In this document: positions 7,234-14,606 of the stretch, in pieces
Position numbering within the stretch: position 1 is the stretch's first letter
How the letters are laid out: each line of letters starts with the position of its first letter
From: JBBDIO01 sp040880365
Lineage (GTDB): Bacteria; Chloroflexota; Anaerolineae; Caldilineales; Caldilineaceae
Direction of reading: 5' to 3'
DNA length: 18,066 nucleotides
Assembly: GCA_040880365.1 (NCBI GenBank)
Contig: JBBDIO010000198.1
Coordinates: 1-18,066 of the forward strand
Program-made: the position numbers and the translations under genes
Notes under the pieces: generated by a model
What the model was told of the DNA's origin: nothing
Databases searched by the model: none
What the model saw: the letters and a program-made list of their open reading frames with translations, nothing else

Positions 7234-8282
7234 GCGAACTCTTAGCAATCAAGAATGTGACAAAGCGGTTCCGCGGTGGCACCGTGGCGTTGGATAATGT
7301 ATCGTTTTCTATTGATGACGAAGTGCCCAGTATTATTGCGGTCGCGGGCGAAAGTGGCAGTGGTAAATCTACGCTGGGGTTGATGACGCTAGGCTTCCTG
7401 ACACCTAGCGAGGGCGAGGTACTCTATCGCGGCAAGGATCTTTCCAAGATGAGTCGGACGGAACTGTTTAACTTTCGCAAGGAAGCCCAGGCCGTCTTTC
7501 AGGATCCGTTTGCCGCCTACAATCCCTTTTATAATGTTGACCACATTATGAATGTGCCCATCCGCAACTTCAGGCTGGCGAAGTCCAATGCGGAAGCCAA
7601 GCGGATGATCGATGACGCGCTGACCGCGGTGGGGTTGCGCCCCGAAGAGACGTTAGGGCGTTTTCCGCACCAGTTGAGCGGTGGACAGCGGCAACGTATG
7701 GTGGTGGCGCGTGCGCTGTTGCTCAAGCCGAAACTGCTGATTGCCGATGAGCCGGTCTCCATGGTAGATGCTTCGTTGCGGGCAACCATTCTGGGCAGCC
7801 TGCATACGCTTAACCGTGATTTTGATATTACGATTCTCTATATTACCCACGACCTGACCACTGCCTATCATGTGAGTGATTATATTCTCATCCTCTATCG
7901 AGGCGCAGTGATGGAAGCGGGTTTTGTGGAGACCGTAATTTCGGAGCCAAAGCATCCCTATACCCAGCTGTTGATCGATTCTATCCCCTGGCCCGATCTG
8001 GAGCAACAGTGGGGTCAGCAAGAGATCATTGATATGGAAGAGGATACCTCCGAAGCGTCGATGATCGGCTGTAAATTTGCCGGGCGCTGTCCGCATGTGA
8101 TGGAAAAATGTAAGGTATCGCCCCCGCCCTTGTATCAGGTGAACGACGATCGGGTGGCGTCGTGTTATCTCTATGACGAGAACACGGTGCTGCCGGGCGA
8201 AGACTTGGGTAAAATCTTCAAGAGCCGCAAGATCCGCACCCCCACCAATGGGGCAGCGCCGGAGATTGTTGTCAGTCGCTAG
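7230..8282 (+). CDS. Peptide-type ABC transporter ATP-binding protein (DppF/OppF-like)
   Basis: The product has 350 residues and is translationally coupled to the previous ATPase by an ATGA overlap. Walker A GESGSGKS (40-47), Q-loop Gln91, signature LSGGQRQR (149-156), Walker B LLIADEP (169-175) and switch His207 are all present. The C-terminal domain has cysteines at 281, 287, 294 and 312, with exactly the spacing of the partner ATPase (C-x5-C-x6-C-x17-C). It is the last gene of the peptide-transporter unit, followed by a strong terminator. Assignment to DppF rather than DppD rests on gene order. Confidence 0.95.
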   Translation: MSELLAIKNVTKRFRGGTVALDNVSFSIDDEVPSIIAVAGESGSGKSTLGLMTLGFLTPSEGEVLYRGKDLSKMSRTELFNFRKEAQAVFQDPFAAYNPFYNVDHIMNVPIRNFRLAKSNAEAKRMIDDALTAVGLRPEETLGRFPHQLSGGQRQRMVVARALLLKPKLLIADEPVSMVDASLRATILGSLHTLNRDFDITILYITHDLTTAYHVSDYILILYRGAVMEAGFVETVISEPKHPYTQLLIDSIPWPDLEQQWGQQEIIDMEEDTSEASMIGCKFAGRCPHVMEKCKVSPPPLYQVNDDRVASCYLYDENTVLPGEDLGKIFKSRKIRTPTNGAAPEIVVSR

Positions 8283-8367
8283 GCGTTTGGTAGCGCAGAA
8301 GAAATGCGCCCAGGCGCATAGGCTGCGTGCATAGTCTGCGTGCAAAGAAAACCGAATATGCAGTCTC

Positions 8368-8410
8368 AGACGGACAAGCGACAGTATCAACTCGCTTGTC
8401 CGTCTTTTTT
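8368..8410 (+). terminator. Rho-independent terminator of the peptide ABC transporter unit
   Basis: AGACGGACAAGCGA (8368-8381) pairs perfectly over 14 bases with TCGCTTGTCCGTCT (8392-8405) around a 10-base loop, and a run of Ts continues to 8410. It lies 85 bases after the stop of the last ATPase gene. This is the clearest terminator in the window and sets the boundary between the two transporter units. Confidence 0.93.
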
Positions 8411-8550
8411 GTGTTTATCGCTGGCTGGCTGCCCTGTAAAGCTGCCCAAAATGAAAAATCGTCATTTGCCACACCCCTCTAATTGTGTTATCTTCCTGTA
8501 CTAATTCAATTGAGACAACTTCAGAATTGAGGCAACCGTCCATTCTGAAT

Positions 8551-8582
8551 CTTCAGTAGTGACGGCCTTCAGTAGTGACGGC
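8551..8582. repeat. Perfect 16-bp tandem duplication
   Basis: CTTCAGTAGTGACGGC occurs twice head to tail, at 8551-8566 and 8567-8582. It is non-coding and lies between the terminator and gap 1. A doubled regulator-binding site or a recent slippage event are both possible. Confidence 0.9.
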
Positions 8583-8643
8583 ATCGATTATGCACAGCAG
8601 GCGTATCGGACTCGTCGACTGCAACAGCGCGTCCGGTGCGCAA

Positions 8644-8664
8644 TTCCTGGCGTTGCGCCAGGAA
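8644..8664. repeat. Perfect 9-bp hairpin close to gap 1
   Basis: TTCCTGGCG (8644-8652) and CGCCAGGAA (8656-8664) flank a 3-base loop. The hairpin sits between two copies of CGTCGACTG (8613-8621, 8669-8677), whose cores GTCGAC are self-palindromic and could extend the fold. No T-run follows. Confidence 0.7.
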
Positions 8665-8724
8665 CCCACGTCGACTGGTACACCATCGTGGCTGAGTGCG
8701 TGACTACGTGTTTCTAGTTCAGGT

Positions 8725-8824
8725 NNNNNNNNNNNNNNNNNNNNNNNNNNNNNNNNNNNNNNNNNNNNNNNNNNNNNNNNNNNNNNNNNNNNNNNNNNNN
8801 NNNNNNNNNNNNNNNNNNNNNNNN
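8725..8824. other. Assembly gap 1 (100 N)
   Basis: The run is exactly 100 N, the usual placeholder for a scaffold gap of unknown size. Unlike gap 2, its two flanks share no sequence, so real sequence is probably missing here. Confidence 0.95.
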
Positions 8825-8881
8825 CCCCACTAGCCGGGTCCGATTGCACAAACGGGCCGGTAACTTATGCGAGGTTCATCG

Positions 8882-9382
8882 ATGACAACGAAATCCCACT
8901 CTGGCTCGACCGAGGGTAGTTCCAGGGAAGACGCGCCGGTCGTTGATACCAACCGCGCGGAAGAATTGCAAAAATATGTAGAATCGCATGTTGGCATCCA
9001 GGTCGTTCGGGGTGGCGGGGCAAGCAATCGGGCCTGGAACGGCATTCGCTATAAGACGGGGCTTTCGGGCAAAAATGTGGGGGCGCAAAATCTCTCGATG
9101 AATGTGGCGACCGTGCCGCCCGGCGCAATCGCCTATGCCCACATCCACGATGGTTTTGAGGTAATGCTGTTTATTTTGCAGGGGCGCGTCCGCCATGATT
9201 TTGGCCCCGATTTGTGCCATTCTGTGGAAAACGAAGCGGGCGATTTTATTTATATCGAGCCGGGCGTACCCCATGAAGTCTTCAACATCGGCGATGAACC
9301 GCTGATTGCAGTTGTTGCGCGTTCGGCAGCCGATGAATGGGATAAGATTGTGAGCTATCCGTCCAAATACCGCGATGCCTGA
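8882..9382 (+). CDS. Small single-domain cupin protein
   Basis: The product has 166 residues. ATG at 8882 is preferred because GCGAGG (8869-8874) lies 7 bases upstream; an in-frame ATG at 8867 would add 5 residues and has no such site. After a polar N-terminus of about 40 residues, one beta-barrel cupin domain follows. Motif 1 is H87-x-H89-x3-E93 (in AYAHIHDGFEV) and motif 2 is GDFIYIEPGVPHEVFN with His131, giving the standard three-His/one-Glu metal site. Single cupins act as dioxygenases, isomerases, decarboxylases or ligand sensors, and the fold alone does not tell which. It is the first gene downstream of gap 1, 124 bases before the type-1 binding protein and pointing the same way, so it probably belongs to the Liv/decarboxylase locus. 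Confidence 0.88.
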   Translation: MTTKSHSGSTEGSSREDAPVVDTNRAEELQKYVESHVGIQVVRGGGASNRAWNGIRYKTGLSGKNVGAQNLSMNVATVPPGAIAYAHIHDGFEVMLFILQGRVRHDFGPDLCHSVENEAGDFIYIEPGVPHEVFNIGDEPLIAVVARSAADEWDKIVSYPSKYRDA

Positions 9383-9506
9383 TAGTCGCGGATTTGTGAT
9401 GGGTGTATGACATTTGCGAGGACGTCGTGACGGTCTCAGGCGCAATTGCATTGGGCTGTTGCACGTTGAATTACCGCCCCAAACCAGTCCATAACAAGGA
9501 GACACT

Positions 9507-10757
9507 ATGCTTAAATTGAGTCGTTTAGTTGCTTTGCTGTTGGTTGTCCTGATGGCATTAGCCGCGTGTCAGACTGCGGCCCCGTCCGAACCTGCTCCCG
9601 CGGCCGACGAACCCGCCGCAACCGCTGAGCCTGCGGAGGAAGCCGGCGGAGATGAAGGCGATGACGCTGCTGAAGACGCAGACGCCGATGCCGGCGGTGA
9701 TGTCATTAATATTGGGTTTATGGGACCGTTGACCGGCGGCGCAGCCTTCATTGGGACCGAGCAGATCGGGTTTGCCCGTGTGGCTGTGGATATTTTTAAC
9801 GAACGCACCGGTTTGAATGTGCAGTTGGTTGAAGGCGATACGGAAATCAACGCCGATGTGGGGCGTATTGTTGCCGAACGTCTGATCGCCGATGAAAGTA
9901 TCGTCGCAGTTATCGGTCCGGCAGGCAGCCAGGTTTGTGAATCGACCATGCCCATCTTTGAAGCTGCCGGCGTGGCCCATGTGACCACGGCCTGCACCCG
10001 CACCTCTCTGACCCAGGAAGGTACGGCGACGGATACGTTCTTCCGCCCGATTCCTGCCGACAACGATCAGAGCAAGACCGATGCCGCCTATCTGGTGAAT
10101 GAATTGGGCGCGACCTCTGTCTATCTGGTTGATGATCAGTCTTCCTATTCGGTGGGTCTGGATGATGAGATGGAAATCGAGCTGGAAACCCTGGGCGCAA
10201 CAGTTGCCGGACGCGCGTCTGTCTCGCAGGATGAGACTGATTTCTCGTCGGTTGTGACTGCGATTGTGGCTTCGGGCGCCGATACGGTTTTCTTCCCGAA
10301 TCAGATCGAAAGCCAGATGGGAACTTTGGCCGTCCAATTGCGTGAGCAGGGCTTTGAGGGGATTTACTTCCTGGCCGATGGTGGTTTCTCGCTGGGCTGG
10401 GTGACAACCGCAGGCGAAGCAGCCGAAGGCGCGTATGTGTCTTTCTTCTCGCCGGATCCCAACGATGTGCCCGAGGCAGCAGAGTATAATGAACGCTTTG
10501 CCGCTGAATATACTGAAGACTTTGGTGCTTTTGGTGGCGCGGCCGCGCTGGTCACCTTTGTGGTGCTGGATGCCGTGGAGCGCTGTGCCGATGCGGGCGA
10601 TGTGACCCGCGAATGTGTGGTGACTGCGCTGGATGAGACCGATCTGGAAAGCACGCCGCTGGGTCTGCCTATTGCTTTTGGTGAAGGCAACCAGGTCGAG
10701 GGCGCACGCTTCTTTATCTTCCAGGTGGAGAATGGCGAATTCGTTCTCGTACAGTAA
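9507..10757 (+). CDS. Branched-chain-amino-acid-type ABC transporter substrate-binding lipoprotein (type 1 periplasmic-binding fold)
   Basis: The product has 416 residues. ATG at 9507 has AAGGAG (9496-9501) 5 bases upstream. A Sec lipoprotein signal ends in LAAC with Cys21. A very acidic, Ala/Pro/Glu/Asp-rich linker of about 45 residues follows, then a LivJ/LivK-like binding domain beginning INIGFMGPLTGGAAFIG, with the typical ligand-pocket segment VIGPAGSQVCESTMPIFEAAGV. The domain contains several cysteines (for example in the CESTMP and ACTRTS segments), which may form disulfides. This family binds leucine-type amino acids but also urea, amides, aromatic acids and other small compounds, so the ligand is open. 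It is followed by a stem-loop and the Liv permeases and ATPases. Confidence 0.95.
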   Translation: MLKLSRLVALLLVVLMALAACQTAAPSEPAPAADEPAATAEPAEEAGGDEGDDAAEDADADAGGDVINIGFMGPLTGGAAFIGTEQIGFARVAVDIFNERTGLNVQLVEGDTEINADVGRIVAERLIADESIVAVIGPAGSQVCESTMPIFEAAGVAHVTTACTRTSLTQEGTATDTFFRPIPADNDQSKTDAAYLVNELGATSVYLVDDQSSYSVGLDDEMEIELETLGATVAGRASVSQDETDFSSVVTAIVASGADTVFFPNQIESQMGTLAVQLREQGFEGIYFLADGGFSLGWVTTAGEAAEGAYVSFFSPDPNDVPEAAEYNERFAAEYTEDFGAFGGAAALVTFVVLDAVERCADAGDVTRECVVTALDETDLESTPLGLPIAFGEGNQVEGARFFIFQVENGEFVLVQ

Positions 10758-10776
10758 ATACTGAGTGCATGTTCTT

Positions 10777-10810
10777 GCCCTGCCTGGCATACGACTCCGC
10801 CAGGCAGGGC
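10777..10810 (+). terminator. Perfect 12-bp stem-loop after the binding-protein gene, without T-run
   Basis: GCCCTGCCTGGC (10777-10788) pairs perfectly with GCCAGGCAGGGC (10799-10810) around a 10-base loop. The following bases are GAGTGACC, so read-through into livH is expected. It probably stabilises or trims the 3' end of the binding-protein message, as often seen between binding-protein and permease genes. Confidence 0.6.
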
Positions 10811-10975
10811 GAGTGACCATCAAGACCGCAACGCAGCCGATCTGTTTAACATGCCAATGTCATAAGAATGGGGGATACGGCTTCGCCAGCTATGCGGGCT
10901 TGTTCATCGGCACTGTGATGGGCAGCCCAGATGCCCCGGCGAGACGTATCCCTCGTTTTATGAGAGGGCGACTCC

Positions 10976-11905
10976 ATGCAAAATTTCTTCGACCTTTTGC
11001 CCCAGACGCTGGTCAATGGCCTGACGTTGGGCGCGGTCTATGGTCTGATCGCCCTGGGCTATTCTATGGTCTATGGCATCCTCAAACTCCTCAATTTTGC
11101 CCACGGCGATATCTATATGTTGGGTGCGTATATGGGATTTGGGGCGTTAACTCTGGCTTCCAGCCCCGAAGGATTGCTGTTGCCATCGGCCCTGGTGGTG
11201 TTGGGCATGTTAGTGGTCGCGATGGCGGGGGCGGGGCTGGCGAGCATCGCCGTCGAACGCTTTGCCTATCGCCCCTTGCGCTATGCACCGCGCATTGCGC
11301 CCTTGATCAGCGCGCTGGGGGTTTCGTTTATCCTGCAAAATCTGGTGCAGATTACCGTGAGTCCGCGTCCGCTTTCCTATGGCAGCGGTACGCTGATCCC
11401 CGCGGATGCAAGCCTGTTGATCGGCGAACAATCCATCCACTATTCGCGTGTGTTGATTGTGGTGATTACGCTGACGCTCATGTTGGGGCTGGCCTATTTT
11501 GTGACGCGCACACGCCTGGGGCGCGCCATGCGCGCCGTCTCTATGGATTTGGACGCGGCCCAGATGATGGGCGTCAACGTCAATCAGGTCATTTTGGTCA
11601 CCTTTATGATTGGTGGCATGTTGGCCGGTGCGGCTGGCGTTTTGGTGGGCATTGTGTTTTTTAGCATCCGTCACACTATGGGCTTTTTGGCAGGATTGAA
11701 GGGCTTCACGGCGGCGGTCGTGGGGGGCATTGGCAGCATCCCCGGCGCGGCGGTAGGCGGGTTGATCCTGGGGCTGGTGGAATCTTTCGCCAGTGTCTAT
11801 ATCTCTGTCACATTCAAAGATGCAATTGCCTTTCTTTTGCTGGTGGCGATTCTTTTGATTCGCCCCACTGGCTTGTTTGGCAAGCCGATTGTGCAAAAAG
11901 TGTAG
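10976..11905 (+). CDS. livH: Branched-chain-amino-acid-type ABC transporter permease LivH
   Basis: The product is a 309-residue membrane protein of normal LivH length. ATG at 10976 is preceded by GAGAGGG (10962-10968) at 7 bases. The N-terminal block NGLTLGAVYGLIALGYSMVY, followed by LNFAHGDIYMLGAY, is diagnostic for LivH. The RTRLGRAMRAVSMDLDAAQMMGVN segment is the cytoplasmic coupling loop, and the protein ends in IRPTGLFGKP like other members. About eight membrane helices are visible. With LivM it forms the translocation pore. The symbol indicates the family; the transported compound is not shown by the sequence. Confidence 0.95.
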   Translation: MQNFFDLLPQTLVNGLTLGAVYGLIALGYSMVYGILKLLNFAHGDIYMLGAYMGFGALTLASSPEGLLLPSALVVLGMLVVAMAGAGLASIAVERFAYRPLRYAPRIAPLISALGVSFILQNLVQITVSPRPLSYGSGTLIPADASLLIGEQSIHYSRVLIVVITLTLMLGLAYFVTRTRLGRAMRAVSMDLDAAQMMGVNVNQVILVTFMIGGMLAGAAGVLVGIVFFSIRHTMGFLAGLKGFTAAVVGGIGSIPGAAVGGLILGLVESFASVYISVTFKDAIAFLLLVAILLIRPTGLFGKPIVQKV

Positions 11906-11956
11906 GCACATGCATTCGCAAACGCTGAGTCAGCAAAATTTCAGGTAGAAAAACCT

Positions 11957-13507
11957 ATGTCTCAGGAAATGCCCAGGCAAGCTGCCGAAAAAGATCCTGC
12001 CGTCCCTGCGCGTCCCGGCCTGAAGGTAGGTGTGGATGAGTGGGTTGCGCAGGTCGAGGGTCGCACGCGTCGGTATCAGGGCGGATGGGGACGCGTGGCC
12101 TATGGATGGCAGACGATTCCACTTGGGGTACGCTATGCACTCGCGATTTTGATTATTTTTGCGTTTCCGTTTGTCACCGCGACCGACGCGGTTTTGGATG
12201 GGATGGGCATCGCCAGCAACGATTTTCTGGTGCGCATTGGTGCCCGTTTTTTGATTTTTGCCATGCTTGCCATCGGCCTGAACGTGGTTGTGGGCTATTG
12301 CGGTCTGCTGGATCTGGGCTATGTGGCCTTCTTTGGCATTGCCGGCTATAGCTATGCCTATCTTTCCTCCGACTTTATCCAGTTCGCGGGCCTGAATGGG
12401 GTCCATCTGCCGTCGATTCTCAGCCTCCCGTTGATTGTGCTCTGGACTGCGCTTATCGGACTGGGGGTGGGCTATGTAGCCTTTCGATTTGGGGGCGATT
12501 ATCTGGCGATTGTAACGTTGGGCTTTGGACAGGTATTTCTCCAATTGGCGCTCACCGCGACCCGCGTGCAGTTGCCCTGGACCGAGCGCCCGGTAGATTT
12601 GACCCGCGGCCCCAATGGCATCAACCGGCTGGATGATCTGGCCTTTTTTGGCTTTCAACTGGAAACCACCACCCACTACTATCTGTTGGCGGCGCTCTTG
12701 CTGATTTTTGTCTATGCGGCGGTGCACCATCTGAACCAATCGCGCATTGGGCGCGCTTGGCGTGCGCTCAAGGACGATGAGCTGGCTGCCGAGGTGATGG
12801 GCATTCCTACCTGGCGCATGAAGCTGCTGGCTTTTGCGATTGGCGCGGGCATTGCCGGGCTGGCAGGTGCAGTCGATACGGCGTGGCAGGACAGTGTTAT
12901 TCCCAATCCTCGCTATAGCGTGCTCACATTGATTAACCTCTATGCCATGGTCGTGCTGGGCGGGCTGGGGAGTCTGCCGGGCGTGGTGTTGGGTGCGTTG
13001 ATCTTTACTACGCTGCCCGAAATTTTGCGCGACATTCAGGCCGCTAGCGCCATCTTCTATGGCGGATTGATCTTTGGCCTGTTGTTGGGGCTGCGTCCGT
13101 GGAAACGACTGGCCGCGGTGGTGGTGAGCACGTTGGCTCTGGGGTTTGTGATCAGATTTGTGGGGCCTTTGTTGCTGCCCAATGTGGAGTGGCTCACCGG
13201 CGGCACAGATTATTGGCTAAACGAGATTGTGCATAGCTGGTTGTTGATTCCTGCCGATTTTGTCACTGTGGGCAATATTGTGACCATCGGTGCGATTGTG
13301 GTGCTGTTGGCGGCCATGGTTGTGGCCGAACGCTGGCGTTGGGCGGTGTTGAGCATTGCGCTCTATATGTTCATTTTTGCGTGGGAGACCCGTTTGGTGC
13401 AGGAACCGGCGGCAACCCGGATTCTGATTGTGGGCACAACACTGGTGGTACTCATGGTGGTGCGGCCACAAGGGTTATTGGGCAAGCCCGAAGTGCGCGT
13501 TGTGTAG
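11957..13507 (+). CDS. livM: Branched-chain-amino-acid-type ABC transporter permease LivM, long form with extra C-terminal membrane segment
   Basis: The product has 516 residues, about 100 more than typical LivM proteins. ATG at 11957 has a weak AGGTAG site (11943-11948) upstream. A hydrophilic N-terminal region of about 55 residues precedes the first helix. The LivM core is clear: NVVVGYCGLLDLGYVAFFGIAGY (split here as residues 109-120 and 121-131), GDYLAIVTLGFGQVFLQLA (180-198), the coupling loop RIGRAWRALKDDELAAEVMG (263-282) and MVVLGGLGSLPGVVLGA (331-347). The usual ending IFGLLLGLRP (372-381) is separated from the usual terminal RPQGLLGKP (503-511) by roughly 105 residues with three or four predicted helices. 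The frame is uninterrupted, so this looks like a real insertion. It starts 51 bases after livH. Confidence 0.93.
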   Translation: MSQEMPRQAAEKDPAVPARPGLKVGVDEWVAQVEGRTRRYQGGWGRVAYGWQTIPLGVRYALAILIIFAFPFVTATDAVLDGMGIASNDFLVRIGARFLIFAMLAIGLNVVVGYCGLLDLGYVAFFGIAGYSYAYLSSDFIQFAGLNGVHLPSILSLPLIVLWTALIGLGVGYVAFRFGGDYLAIVTLGFGQVFLQLALTATRVQLPWTERPVDLTRGPNGINRLDDLAFFGFQLETTTHYYLLAALLLIFVYAAVHHLNQSRIGRAWRALKDDELAAEVMGIPTWRMKLLAFAIGAGIAGLAGAVDTAWQDSVIPNPRYSVLTLINLYAMVVLGGLGSLPGVVLGALIFTTLPEILRDIQAASAIFYGGLIFGLLLGLRPWKRLAAVVVSTLALGFVIRFVGPLLLPNVEWLTGGTDYWLNEIVHSWLLIPADFVTVGNIVTIGAIVVLLAAMVVAERWRWAVLSIALYMFIFAWETRLVQEPAATRILIVGTTLVVLMVVRPQGLLGKPEVRVV

Positions 13508-13590
13508 TGTGCCGGCATTTTGTTGCGGGGTTGCTATGTTCGCAGGTGTGAGCAGGAAATCTGAGTGAGGAATGCGAGTGAGGCGCACAG

Positions 13591-14591
13591 ATGATTGAAA
13601 TGGCTGCGGTGGGTGCCAATGCCCAGACTTCGCCCACAGTGGGCCAGACTGTGGGCCAGACTGTNNNNNNNNNNNNNNNNNNNNNNNNNNNNNNNNNNNN
13701 NNNNNNNNNNNNNNNNNNNNNNNNNNNNNNNNNNNNNNNNNNNNNNNNNNNNNNNNNNNNNNNNTGGGTGCCAATGCCCAGACTTCGCCCACAGTGGGCC
13801 AGACTGTGGGCCAGACTGTCAAGGAATTGGAAGTTAAGAATCTCACCAAAAGTTTTGGCGGGTTGACGGTAGTCTCCGATCTCACGTTTGACGTGGATAA
13901 AGGCGAAGTCGTCAGTATTATTGGCCCTAATGGTGCAGGGAAATCTTCGACGCTGAATCTGCTGACGGGGATCAATCCGCCGGATCGCGGGTCGATTCGG
14001 CTGCGAGGACAGTCTTTGGTGGGCAAGACGCCTCACGAGATTACCGAGATGGGCGTGGCGCGCACGTTTCAGACGTTGCGCGTTTTTCTGAATATGAGCG
14101 TCATCGAAAATGTGATGGCGGCTGCCTATTGCAATACCCGGCGGGGGATGTGGTCTACCATTTTTCGTACCCCGGCTTGGCGTCGTGAAGAAGAACAGAT
14201 TCGGGCTTTGGCCCAGGAGAAGTTGAGTTTCTTTGGGCAACGATTGCAGGGCTATCGCCTTGATCAGCCGGCCTATAGCCTTTCCTATGCCAATCGGCGG
14301 CGGTTGGAAATTGCCCGCGCCATGATGACCGGCGCAACATTACTGCTGCTGGATGAGCCGGCGGCAGGCATGAATCCCAACGAAACTGGCGAAATTACCG
14401 AGCTGATTGGTCAATTGCAGCATGAGGGCGGCTATACGATTGTGCTGATTGAGCATGATATGGGCGTGGTGGGCGATATCTCGGATCGGGTGGTTGTTTT
14501 GGATCACGGTGAGAAAATCGCCGAAGGATCGTTTGAGGAAGTGACGACGGATGAGCGAGTCATCGAAGCCTATCTTGGGCGGGCGGATTAG
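13591..14591 (+). CDS. livG: Branched-chain-amino-acid-type ABC transporter ATP-binding protein LivG, interrupted by an assembly gap
   Basis: The coordinates span gap 2. The upstream part starts at ATG 13591, with GTGAGG (13578-13583) 7 bases before it, and runs to 13664; the downstream part resumes at 13765. If the 100 N and one of the two identical 55-base flanks are removed (155 bases), the frames join perfectly into a 281-residue protein. In that numbering a short N-terminal extension contains VGQT twice (17-24), then VKELEVKNLTKSFGGL. Walker A is GPNGAGKSS (60-68), the signature is LSYANRRRLEIARAM and Walker B is LLLLDEPAAGMNP, all typical of LivG apart from Asn-Arg in a signature more often seen as LSYGxQRRLEIARA. 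As deposited, the two parts are in different frames only because of the artificial gap. Confidence 0.92.
13610..13819. repeat. 55-bp exact direct repeat flanking gap 2
   Basis: Bases 13610-13664 and 13765-13819 are identical over 55 positions, one ending at the N run and the other starting after it. Each copy contains two tandem units of GTGGGCCAGACT (first copy 13639-13650 and 13651-13662). This is the pattern of two contig ends that overlap in a k-mer graph but were joined with a fixed spacer. Confidence 0.93.
13665..13764. other. Assembly gap 2 (100 N), probably artificial
   Basis: The run is exactly 100 N between identical 55-base contig ends inside livG. The true distance is probably negative: the contigs overlap and no sequence is missing, unless more 12-bp repeat units exist here. 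Confidence 0.93.
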
Positions 14592-14606
14592 AAGGGCTGT
14601 GAACCC

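Larger units (their letters stand above)
8283..8881. other. Spacer between the two transporter units, containing gap 1
   Basis: No gene is supportable in this 599-base stretch, of which 100 bases are N. It holds an inverted repeat ATGCGCC-CA-GGCGCAT (8304-8319), a 13-bp direct repeat with one mismatch (8318-8330 and 8331-8343), the terminator (8368-8410), a perfect 16-bp tandem duplication (8551-8582), two copies of CGTCGACTG (8613-8621 and 8669-8677) flanking a 9-bp hairpin, and the N run. The promoter of the cupin/Liv unit is expected here, but I could not identify one; it may be lost in the gap. Confidence 0.65.

Noticed and set aside
9558..10823. Long antisense open frame (421 codons) opposite the Liv binding protein
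   Set aside because: It is a shadow of a strongly supported + strand gene. It has no family motif and ends inside the 3' stem-loop region.
10765..11664. 299-codon + strand frame overlapping livH
   Set aside because: The translation is rich in Cys/Arg/His/Gly without motifs, while the overlapping frame is an unmistakable LivH with its own ribosome-binding site.
13794..14591. LivG starting at the internal GTG 13794, or a frameshifted pseudogene
   Set aside because: The frame change equals the artificial 155 bases of gap plus duplicated contig end. Once these are removed the gene is intact with a proper ATG at 13591.
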